Positions 21,956 through 31,357 of a stretch of DNA of 64,000 nt are shown in pieces (position 1 is the first letter of the stretch; the number at the start of each line of letters is the position of its first letter). The notes beneath the pieces are model-generated. The model did not search any database. It saw nothing but the letters and a program-made list of their open reading frames with translations, and was not told where the DNA came from. The translations under genes were made by a program, and so were the position numbers. Origin of the DNA: Valencia hispanica (taxonomy: Eukaryota > Chordata > Actinopteri > Cyprinodontiformes > Valenciidae); NCBI GenBank assembly GCA_963556495.2, contig OY747707.1, positions 35,669,371-35,733,370 on the forward strand. Direction: 5' to 3'.

Positions 21956-22984
21956 AAAAAGAGACATAAACGGTTTCTTCTCAGTTTCTTCTACTGACCA
22001 GTAGACTAGGAGTCTTTGTGATAAAGCTTTATGCTGGTGTAGCCTGTCTTTGTTGGAGGCTCTCCTCATTACAGACAGTGTGGTATGAAGGGATGTAAAT
22101 ACACACTATATAGGCTATACCATATTAAATAACTGTATTTAATTCCGATCCACAATACATATTTACAATACATGTCAATAACGTTAACAAATCAATTAAG
22201 ACTGGTAAAAGCAAAGCTAAAAACACTGACAACTCGTTTTTTTTATTAGATTGCAAAACGTAATTGTGACACACACTCTAAACCAGAAGGTGGCGGTAAT
22301 GCCACCTGCGATGGCAAACTGAGAAGAAGCCGTTTATATCTTATTTTTTAATTATTATTATTCCACAAACCACATTATGCTTTCTGTACACCTGGAGACT
22401 TTGAAACGATTTAGAAAAGACTCTTAAAGATTATCAGCTCACATCTAAAGACTTGGGTTAACATTTTTTTTTGTCTCAGACTAAAGATTTTATAAACACT
22501 GAATCTGGTTGGGACACTATTTAAAAGACTACACCTAGGCTATTTTAGCTTCCCGCAAAATTCCTCCCATTATGCTCAGCATTATACAGTTTCTTTATGT
22601 GCGAATGTTGTAGCATTCTTTGCCAAGATTAGTGTTATGTCAAATAAAGACTTACATTCAAAGTGGGTACTGTATCATCAAGTAACTGGTTAACTCATAT
22701 CTTTTTAATGCAAGGTGTTTATGCTGTACCACTTGCTCCATGCAGATGCACAGATAGCGCTGGTTTGTGCCTGTATTCCAGGGGTCAAGGTTGGGATACA
22801 GTTTGTAATTTATGGCCATTACTGAGCCATGGAACACAAATTTTGTATTTGTTGTGTATAGACCCTGCCAGGCTCCATAGGTGGCTACAAAACTGTTATT
22901 TATAAATATGACACCTATGTTTATAGCCTACTTTCCCGGAAGAAAAAAAAAAATTTGATATGTGGCAAGATGCAAGACAATATC
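21956..22984. other. Spacer of the inverted repeat, no gene
   Basis: At 22265-22335 AACCAGAAGGTGGCGGTAAT and GAGAAGAAGCCG resemble a widespread short fish repeat. TTCCACAAACCACATTA at 22360 repeats the inner edge of the arms. No coding pattern is seen. Confidence 0.4.
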
Positions 22985-23053
22985 ATAAACAGGACTCAAA
23001 CCCACCATCATCAGCGATGTAACCCTGCTTATTAACCATTATGCCATAGCAGT
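22983..23053 (-). repeat. tRNA-like sequence with A and B boxes, probably a SINE head or tRNA pseudogene
   Basis: On the minus strand TGGCATAATGG (23046-23036) fits an RNA polymerase III A box, and GGTTTGAGTCC (23002-22992) fits a B box with one change from GGTTCGANTCC. The 33-base spacing is in the normal range. A full cloverleaf with paired acceptor stem was not obvious, so an intact tRNA gene is unlikely. Confidence 0.45.
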
Positions 23054-23392
23054 AAAGTGCAACCCAAAACAGCCAGGGTACACTCTAAGCGGACAGGACC
23101 CCCACATGGTCACATAGTTGAATGAACGGAGGGAACAGATTACGACTCCATGCGCATGGTTTAATAAACCGAGGGTACAGATTCTTACCCCTCAAAAATT
23201 ATTTCTACACCTGACCCCTGCCGGGATCTGTAGCTTTGTGCTTCCGCTTGTGTGAGAAAAGCTTTATTGGTTGTTGATTGATTTACGTCACAACCACTAC
23301 ACTAGGACTTGCAATAATATCAAACATGTTTGATTCAAAAGACTACAGAAAGACTGTCATAAATCGGGTCCCCAACTGCAGATTATCACCTT
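23054..23392. other. No recognised feature
   Basis: Spacer between the tRNA-like block and the right arm; nothing recognised. Confidence 0.35.
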
Positions 23393-23720
23393 CCACAAAC
23401 CACATTAGAAACAAAGAAAATGTTGATCCCACTCGGACAGTCGGAGTTTGCCTCCTGCCTCGTTCATGCAAATATATGGGGGGGCTTCATGCACGTGCAC
23501 ACACAAGCGTCAAAACAGTATCACCTGAATGAAGCTGAAAAAAATTATGGAATTGAAAAAAGGATTGGCATTGTAAAAAAGGATTGGCATTGTAAAAAAC
23601 TTTCAATACAAAAGTTTTCACTAGATTTATTTCCGATTCAAAATTTATATTTTCAGTTACAATAATATTTTTCAGTGCCAATTTTTATTTTCAGTTTCAT
23701 TTCAAGGTTCTGATCCCTGG
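23393..23720. repeat. Right arm of the large inverted repeat
   Basis: Reverse complement of 21487-21955: starts CTTCCACAAACCACATTAG, then CACACACAAGCGTCAAAACA, two minisatellite units, CTTTCAATACAAAAGTTTTC and TTTTCAGTTTCATTTCAAGG, ending GTTCTGATCCC. It is shorter than the left arm mainly because it has fewer minisatellite units. It abuts the GC-rich block directly. Confidence 0.85.
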
Positions 23721-26250
23721 GGCGCTGGGTTTGGTTGCCTGCCGGGCCATTGAGCAGCAGTGGTCGCTCCACAAGGAAATGGGGCTGGTGGATGTCTGCC
23801 TGGTGGGTCGTCCGCCCGGTTCATCGGTTTGCTCCTGGTCTGGGCAGGTACGTCGCCGGGGTTTTTGGGTGTGGGGACCTCCGATGCGCAGGTGGCATTG
23901 GGGGCCTCCTTTGTTGGCGGGGAGGCTATTGCTAACTAGCGACAGGTGCTCTCCCCCTACGAGGGCACTTGGACGGGGGGGAGGGGTGTGCTGGAGGGGG
24001 GGCGAACTCAACCTGGGTGTCTAGTGTCCTTTGTGTTCTGATAGTAGAGCGAATGTCAGGATGGGCTTAGTTCTCCTTCTGGGATGGGTGCTGGAGGGAC
24101 TGCCTTGGGGTCCGTGGGGCTTGGTGGTCTGTGGCCGTGGGCCCCGGGTTGAACGTGCCATGGCCTCCCTCCCCTGGTGGATCCCGGTGAACAGCGGTGC
24201 CTATTGGGGTCTGGGGTAGCTGGCTCCCTGGAAAGACATTTTGTCTCCCAGTCCTTCCCTCCCCATCCCCGAACACCTCTGTCCACCCGCTCCATCACTT
24301 TACCACTCATATAGGGTCTTGGGGCATGGGCACATCACTGGGGTGCGAGGAGGGGTCTCCCTCCTCGCTATCCCGTGGCGTCCTGGGTCCCAATTTTAAC
24401 CTACAACTTAGACACTCCCACTTATAGCATTTTCGTGCGACACACATGTAGGGACTTTGGGGTGGGCACACTTTTCGGCATCCAGAGGGGGAGCGGTCCA
24501 ATCAGCTTCACCTCTGGTGCCGGTGCCCACTGTTAAACCACATATAGACACTGAGGGCTCGGGGTGGGGGTTGGGGGATGTGTGGCTGCCTTCCCCACAT
24601 CCCACCCCTCTGTTTTAAAAGCACATTATAACAACACGCATCAACACCATACTCGAGCAGGAGGACAGAGGCTAGGGGTCTTCTCACACCCCTGTTCGCT
24701 ACGGGCCATCAGGGGTTGGGGTCCGGAGGAGGAACAGGTGGTCTGGTCGGGGTCCTGGGCTGTCGGGCTGCTTCGCCACTGTGGGGCCCTTGGTGGTCTG
24801 CTTGTCTCCGTCCTAGAAAGTAGGGTGTCCATCTCCCGGGTTCGGGGGCTGGTGGCTCTACTGGGGCATCGGTACCTGGACCTGGGAGCATGAAGTGTGT
24901 ATGGGGTGTGTGAGTGAGGGTACAGCGTCATTTCTTGGGTGTCTTGGTGAGTTAGTGAGAATGTATGTGTTTAAGAGGGAGGGAACGTATGACTGTGTCT
25001 GCATGTCTTTGTCTGCCTGTCAGGTTGGGTCTTGGGCTGCCCTCTCGCCTGGCGCACTTCAGGCCTTACATTTAATGGGGGGCCTATTTCCCCTCCGTCA
25101 CTCCCCGCCGGTGACGGATGCCCCTGCCTACTGGTGCATCGGTGGTCAATCCGGTTCGGACCTGGTGCGTGCCTGGCCGGGCCTGGCCGGGCCTGTGTGT
25201 CGGTCGGCCGATGCGCTGGGCCGATATCTTTCTTTGGTTGGTTGGGGCACCTCTTTTAGGGGTGCCAGGTTTGGGATTGTTGGGTGGTGCCTGCTCGGTG
25301 GCTCGGCGGGATAAGGATCCAGCGTCTCTGCTCGTTCAATCATCTGTTCTCTGTGCACCGTGCGTGGTCGGTTCATTGGCGGGGTGGACCGGCCCTGGCC
25401 TTTGTTGGATGCCTGGTCTCGGCGCTCTGAATTGCGTGGGATCAGGACTCGGGAGCTGGTACAACTTGGTGTCCAGGGGCTGGCTGAGCTCGGCCTGGGG
25501 ATGCCGTCCGTCCGCTGCGGCTATCGGTGGGGCACCCTGACATGGGGCAGGGCGCTGGGATGTTGGCGGTGGAGATTGCCCCGGGTGGTGGTGGCCGGCC
25601 GCGGCCCCTGCAGTGCCGGGGGCCCCTCGTCGGCCGGTCCCTTGTTGGGTCCCTGCTGGGGGGTGGCGCGTTCCTGGGCCCGGCTCTCCCGGTCCATGGA
25701 CCGGCCCGCCCTGGCGGGGCTGGTTGCCGGCACGGCCCGTGAGCTCGTCACTGATGCCCCACGGGCCCCTGCATAGTAGCCGCTGGACGTTCCCCTGGGG
25801 TTCTCCTTTGCTCCTCTCTTGGGGGATGCGGTCGGCCCCGCCCGGGTCCGCCTGGGGCTCTGGGGGTCCTTTGGACGTCTTGGCTCCGATCTCCTTCATG
25901 TCTGCATCGATTCCTGGGAGACGGATAGATGCCTGCTCACACCAGCTATCGAACACTCTTATGGAGAAACCTTATATGCACCAGCATGCTCTGTTTTGTC
26001 GATGTTCTTTTTTTGTTTTGTTTTGTTTTTTCCCCTCTCTCTGCCGTCCTTTGGGTATGGAGGCAGACTTCAATGTTTTCCTGTGTTTTCTTTGTTCCCA
26101 TTCCTCTCTAGTATTTTCAACTCACCCTCTCTCATGACTTGTTGTTTCCTACCTCTCTTCTTCATCTTCTTTCTTTCTTCCCCTAAATTTTCCATCTCCG
26201 GGTCCATAACATCAGGAAATAACACCCCCAGCAATTCATAATAAAGATTT
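23721..26250 (+). repeat. GC-rich, G-biased 2.5 kb block, unclassified repeat
   Basis: Composition changes abruptly from AT-rich to strongly GC-rich at 23721 and back at about 25970, followed by a T/C-rich tail and an AATAAA at 26239-26246. Strand asymmetry is marked: the plus strand is G- and T-rich (GGGGCTGGTGG, GGTGGTGGCCGGCCG). Open frames on both strands (up to 206 aa, complement 25336-25956) are simple Gly/Pro/Arg-rich products caused by composition. I recognise no protein domain. The overall wording (for example TTCGGGGGCTGGTGGCTCT and CAGCTATCGAACACTCTTAT) feels familiar as an interspersed fish repeat, but this is memory and unverified. A CpG island or noncoding transcript is an alternative. 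Confidence 0.5.
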
Positions 26251-26530
26251 TTCACACATATATCAAGTGGAGTACTATAGCAAAAGCTGTACTGCTCCGC
26301 TTGTGAAAGTAAATCTTTTGGGCTTCTACTGGGTACTCGGACACAAATTCTGAGCTCCACACTGTCAAACAGACATCGACAGATCATCGTGACTGACCAG
26401 TATCTAGTTCTTGCACCAAACATTATTTAATGGAGTTAGTTACCCTGATCAATGATACCTTTCTGGTCTGTCATATAAGTACGCACTTAAAATTTTTCCA
26501 CATTCAGTGACTTAGGTGCTGTACATACTG
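26251..26530. other. No recognised feature
   Basis: AT-rich, between the GC-rich block and the LINE. Confidence 0.35.
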
Positions 26531-26634
26531 TTACATCTCTTGGTGTATTTTATGTTTTGGGAACTTTGTTTCACACAGTTCATCTTGGCATGGTAAGGTC
26601 TCGCTTGCTTAGGTAGCTTAGCTTCGTTGCGCCT

Positions 26635-27503
26635 ATGGCTACTCCTGTCTCTCTATCTCTGCCTAAGTCTTCTCCTCTTTCTTGCTCTCTGTGTCATATG
26701 TTTAGTTACTACCCAGCCTCCTTTAGTGATAATGATGACTATAATAAATGTAGAAATTTTGTCGCTTTAGAGGCGAGGGTGTCGGAATAGGAGGCCTGGC
26801 TTTGCGCTATTGAAAAGCCAGCAGAGGCCCATTAGCCAAGAACAGAACCACCTAGTGGTCTTCCAACAGAAACCCACAAAGCTGGGATCTAAGGCCGACT
26901 GGGTGACAGTACGCAGGAAGTGTAGCTTCAGAATGTAGCCCATGGGTCACCAACCCGTCCACTTTTGCCAAATATTCCCCCTTCAGCAACACACCCGCTG
27001 TGAAAGCCAACTCTGGTAATTGGCTGCTCCGTTGTCAGAAACAGGGTATTAGAGACTCTAGTGATCACAGTAAAATGCTTGCCAGGGGCCAGAATGGGCG
27101 ATATCAAATCCTACCTGAAACTGCTGGCTATGAATAAGGACCGTAAATACAGTAAGATTGTTATTCATGCTGGCAGTAATGACACCCTATTACGATAAAT
27201 CGGAGGTCACTAACATAAGGGTTGCTTCAGTGTGAAAGTTTGTGAAAAACAATGTCGGATTTGGTCATCTTTTCTGGTCACCTGCCCGACGGACCAGCAA
27301 CGACATGTTTAGCCAAATGCTGTCATGCCACTAATGGTTGCCTAGGCGGTGTCCTGCAAACAATGTAGGCTACATTGATAACTGGCAAACATTTGGGGGG
27401 AAAACCTGGTCTGATCCAGAGAGACGGCATCCATCCCACTTTGGATGGAGCAGGTCTTCTTTCTAGAAATCTGGTCAGATTTATTAGTTCTCCAAAACAC
27501 TGA
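26635..27503 (+). pseudogene. LINE ORF1 pseudogene, SGNH-type esterase
   Basis: ORF1 of esterase-bearing CR1/L2-group LINEs encodes a nucleic-acid binding N-terminus and a serine esterase of the SGNH family; the role in retrotransposition is not settled. The ATG at 26635 is at the same place as in the 62.7 kb copy. Visible blocks are [24 protein letters not shown] (Asn-Asp block of SGNH enzymes), and the C-terminal region around the DGIHP catalytic Asp-His block, which here reads through several frames near 27420-27450. It keeps about 125 bases (around 26790-26915) that the other copy has lost. Stops and frame changes throughout. It ends with TGA at 27501-27503. Confidence 0.82.
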
Positions 27504-27509
27504 CAACCC

Positions 27510-29145
27510 ATGGTCCAGACCAGGAAGCAGAGTCATAGTTTAACCCACGTCTTCAGCTTCTGTTCTGTTACCCACCCATTACCCCATTGAGACAGAGTCT
27601 TGCGCTCAGCCAAAATCAAATGGATTAAAAGTTAACTTAACAAGAGCAAATCATGAAAATCAGAAAAAATATATATGACTGACTGAACAGAAAAATAAAA
27701 CAATTAAATGTGGTTTATTGAAAGTAGATGACTTGATTAGTGATAATTAAATTATTTGTTTTGTTGCACAGAAAAGTGGTTGCAGCAGGAGGATTATGTC
27801 AGTATAAATAAGTCAACTCCTTCCAATTATTTCACATTCCTAGAATTACTGGGTGAGGAGGAGTCGAAACCATTTTTCATTCAGATTTACCAATTTATCC
27901 CAGACCAATTAATAGCTACAGTTTTTTTGGACATCTAATCCTTAGTTTTCCTCATCCAAGTTGCAAAGTATTGAAACCCCTTTTGTTTGTGCTTTTGTAT
28001 CGTCCACCAGGCCCTTACTCTCAATTCTTAGATCTGATCTCAGATGTTCTATCTGATTTAGTATTAAATACTGATAAGGTCATATTAGTGGGGGATTTCA
28101 ATATTCATGTGGACTCTAAAAGTGATACCCTAATTGCAGCATTTAATCCTATCTTTGACTCAATTAGCTTTACTCAAAAAATACAGGGATCCACCCACTC
28201 GGGTCAACAGACTTTGACCATGTACTGACATACGGCATTGAGTGTGTGGAAATAAACGCCCTCCCCCATAACCCGGTCCTGTCTGACCATTTTTGAATTT
28301 ATTTTACTGGCCATCCCAAACCTGAAATAAAATGTCATTATAGTAGAGCATTATCAGACAATGTTGTAACAGGTTTTAAAGAATCAGTTTCATTCCAACT
28401 TTCCTCAGTGTCTCAGAGTAACACAGTGGAGGGTAGCAATTCCATCTCTAACCCTTATGAAATTGTTGGTGTGGTTCATCGCATTACTTCCTCATTGCGT
28501 CTGGCATTAAATAGTGTAGCCCCCTTAAAAAAGAAAGTAATTAGCCATAGGAGGTTGGCTCCCTGGTTTAATGCAGAGCTGCATACTTTAAAGCCGAACA
28601 CTAGGAAATCATAGAGAAAATAGCGCTCTACACACCTCGAAGATTCTTATTTAACCTGGAAAAATTGTCTGCTGCTGTATAAAAAGTACCAAGTTTTGAA
28701 CAGGATATTTTTATCATTAATAGAGGCGAATAAGAACAATCCTAGGTTTCTTTTCAGTACAGTTGCCAAACAGAGGCTCTCAGTATTGAAGACTTTGTGG
28801 GATTCTTCACTTAAAAACAATTCTATTAAAAACTAAATCATTGGCATCCTCCCAAACATGATTACCTCGCTCAGTAAGTGAGGCAGCATGGGTGAGAAAT
28901 GTAGAACCTCATTTGTGTTTGGACTGTTTTGATTCAGTCGAGCTTTTGGAATTATCAAAAATATTAGCCTCCTCTAAAACTTTAACTTGCATATTAGACC
29001 CAATCACAACCAAATTATTTAAGAAGGTGTTCCCTTTGGTTACTGGCCCCATTTTAGATATGATGAATCTATCCTTAGTAAATGGATACGTACCACAGGA
29101 GTTTAGGGTTGCGGTAATTAAACCTTTGCTTAAGAAACCCATGGG
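27510..29145 (+). pseudogene. LINE ORF2 pseudogene, endonuclease and start of RT
   Basis: ORF2 encodes an exonuclease-endonuclease-phosphatase (EEP) type endonuclease that nicks the target, followed by reverse transcriptase. An ATG at 27510 (CCCATGG context) lies 6 bases after the ORF1 stop. Later blocks are [48 protein letters not shown] (GDFNIH is the EEP motif) and GSTHSGQQTLTMY. The RT N-terminal part follows with LDPITTKLFKKVFPL and GYVPQEFRVAVIKPLLKKP. Relative to the other copy about 30 bases are missing near 27720. In-frame stops and frame changes exist. It is cut off before the RT catalytic YxDD. Confidence 0.87.
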
Positions 29146-29149
29146 GTTT

Positions 29150-29740
29150 CCCACAGGGACTACCATAATTGACACCCTCCATAAGGAGGTAAAGCCTCAA
29201 AAGGTAATTGCAAAAGAAGTTAGATGTTCTCAAAGTGCTGTATCAAAGCACAATAATAGAACATTATGTGGAAGGGAAAATTGTCGAAGAAAAAGGGGCA
29301 CAAGCAGCAGGGATGACTGCAGTCTGGAGAGGATTGTCAGGAAAAGGCTGCTATTGAAGCATCCTGGTCTTCCTTAACACCTCAGGAGTGCAGCAGGCTG
29401 ATAGCATCCATGACATGCCGCACTGAAGCTATAATTGATGCAAAAGGGGCTCAAACCAAGTACTGAGTACATATGCATGATTATGCTTTTCAGAGGTCTC
29501 ACATTTCTCTATTTAAAATCCTTGTTTTATTGATTTCATGTAATATTCTAATTTTCTGAGATTTTAAATGAAGGGGGTTCATAAACTGTAAGCCATAATC
29601 ATCAAAATTATAACAAATAAAGGGTTGTAATATCTTGCTTAGCAGGTAATGAGTCTATATCATATATAGCACCTTTTAAGTTGAATTACTGAAATAAATG
29701 AATTTTTGCACAATATCCGAATTTTTCGAGTTTCACCTGT
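29150..29740 (+). mobile_element. Internally deleted Tc1 element (family A)
   Basis: The 5' part encodes KEVKPQKVIAKEVRCSQSAV, SKHNNRTLCGRENCRRKRGT and DDCSLERIVRKR, the N-terminal DNA-binding region of this transposase family. It jumps, at about 29380, directly to the C-terminal end (RLIASMTCRTEAIIDAKGAQ). The 3' untranslated region and right terminal repeat follow, ending TTTTTCGAGTTTCACCTGTA. The whole DDE catalytic core is deleted. The left terminal repeat is missing and the element begins at the LINE junction. It is a nonautonomous deletion derivative of the family also seen at 1441-2082. Confidence 0.85.
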
Positions 29741-31254
29741 ACAACCAAAACAACCACGCGTACAGCAGAAGTGGGGAAAATGACTCATGGTCAGACGTAA
29801 AGTGAAGACGTTAAGGCCGTTATTGATAGATGGTAGGGACTTAATTCCAATATAGCAACAGTATTTGCTTTGTAAGTCAGCAATTACTCAAGCTGAAGTA
29901 GTACATTTATCATTTAAGTGAGAAGATGCTGAACAATAATTCAATTAAACTGCTGAATTGCTGAATGGAAATAAGCCTATAGTTTTATGATTTAAAGGAA
30001 CTATGGTTTGAATTTCTACTACAGTGAAAAGCAGATGAATGACGATCTTTTGTGCTTATGAGATCTGTAATGCAGGCTGTCAGGGGAAGGCCTGTGTTTG
30101 AGCCCAGATCACACAAGTCATCATGGTTCATGACCGAGTGTGATTCTAAAAGGCACCACAGAAAAATTACCACACAGCAAATTAACTCAGCAGACTGTGA
30201 TTAAAAATATTTTTGTGAAACTAATTTGCACTTACTGTAGCATAAAATTAAAGTTCAGTTGGAACAGTTTGTTCAATTTTCAGAGGACCATCAGGACTTT
30301 TGAAAATTTAATGAGGATCCAAATAGCCTCTTTCTCTGCCTCTGAACACATCATGTGGTTGTGATGAACCATTGCAGTGCTGGACTGTTAAAGACCAAAG
30401 ATTAAAGATAAAACACAACAGATCCTGGTGGAAGATTCTAGAAAATGTCCAACATATTTATAGTAGCTAGTTGGAGGCCTGGTTCCTGCCAACACTGAGA
30501 TTCCTCTGGAGACATGAAGATTATCAGTGGTGGAAAGAGGAATAAGCACAGAGAACTGGTGTGGCACTTTGTTGATCAGTGTGAGGGGTAAAAACACCTC
30601 ATTTTTAGAATGAACAAGAGCAGGAAAATTACTATTTTTGGAGAAGTAGGAATAATCTCTGTTTTTATCTTGCAATAGAAGGTGAAGATGTTAGCTCACT
30701 GCAAATACTGGATCTTCACACGGAAAGGCAATTGTACGACAAAAAAAAACCCTGGGGTGAAAGGCTATAGCAAATCCATGTCCATGGGGAGGTTTAGGTC
30801 CTTAAGAAAGAGATTTTCAAGACATTGTCTGTTGGACAAGAAAGTGGAGCTTGGTCTAAAGCTGTCTGTTAAAGCAGCAGCGTCAGAGCCACTCTGTTAT
30901 GAATTGCAAGCTTTGGTCTTGTGTGTCTGTTAATTCATTGTTTGCATTGTTCATTCATCAATTTATCCCTATGTCTGCCCTGGTTTAATGCTTTGACTTT
31001 ATCTCATTCTGTAGTCCCTTTCATGTGATTATTCCACAAAAAAACAGGTTACTACAACCCTCCTTCATATATCATGTTATCATCCTCAATATGTTATCTG
31101 CATCGCTTTCTTCAGATTAACCCAATTCTGTGGTTCGATAGTTACTGAACGATCATAAAGTTGTGCAACACTCCTTGCTCTCCTAGACTGTGTTGCTTTG
31201 CTTTGCTTTGTTTCGCATAACTATGACCATGCTTTTAAATATGTGGGGGAGGGA
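29741..31254. other. No recognised feature (1.5 kb)
   Basis: AT-rich; short open frames on both strands without recognisable domains. Confidence 0.35.
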
Positions 31255-31357
31255 GGGGAATGTAGTTTTATTTGGGGTCATTTTAATCTGTAAAGCACTT
31301 TGTGAAGCAATTCTTGTATGAAAAGTGCTTTATAAATAAAGTTTGATTTGATTTGAC
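31255..31357 (+). repeat. LINE 3' tail (CR1/L2-group)
   Basis: TGTAAAGCACTTTGTGAAGC, then GTGCTTTATAAATAAAGTTT and GATTTGATTTGA: the typical 3'-terminal stem and short tail repeat of CR1/L2-group LINEs. No coding part of the same copy was recognised upstream. Confidence 0.72.

Larger units (their letters stand above)
26531..29145 (+). mobile_element. CR1/L2-group LINE with esterase ORF1, copy 1, 3'-truncated
   Basis: From about 26531 (TGTATTTTATGTTTTGGGAA) it aligns block by block with the copy at 62.7-64 kb: GGTAAGGTCTCGCT, TTAGCTTAGCTTC, the ORF1 esterase region, the short inter-ORF segment and the endonuclease of ORF2. It proceeds into the start of the reverse transcriptase and stops at about 29145 (AAGAAACCCATGG), where a deleted Tc1 element begins. 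The rest of RT and the 3' tail are missing. Many stops and frame changes show it is older than the 62.7 kb copy. Confidence 0.87.

Noticed and set aside
21692..22069. Lys/Leu repeat open frame on the minus strand
   Set aside because: Translation of the 18-19 bp minisatellite, not a gene.
25336..25956. 206-codon minus-strand open frame
   Set aside because: Gly/Pro/Arg-rich by composition, overlapped by long frames on the other strand within the GC-rich block; no domain.
30061..30130. tRNA-like word GTGTTTGAGCCCAG
   Set aside because: No A box at suitable distance and no cloverleaf.
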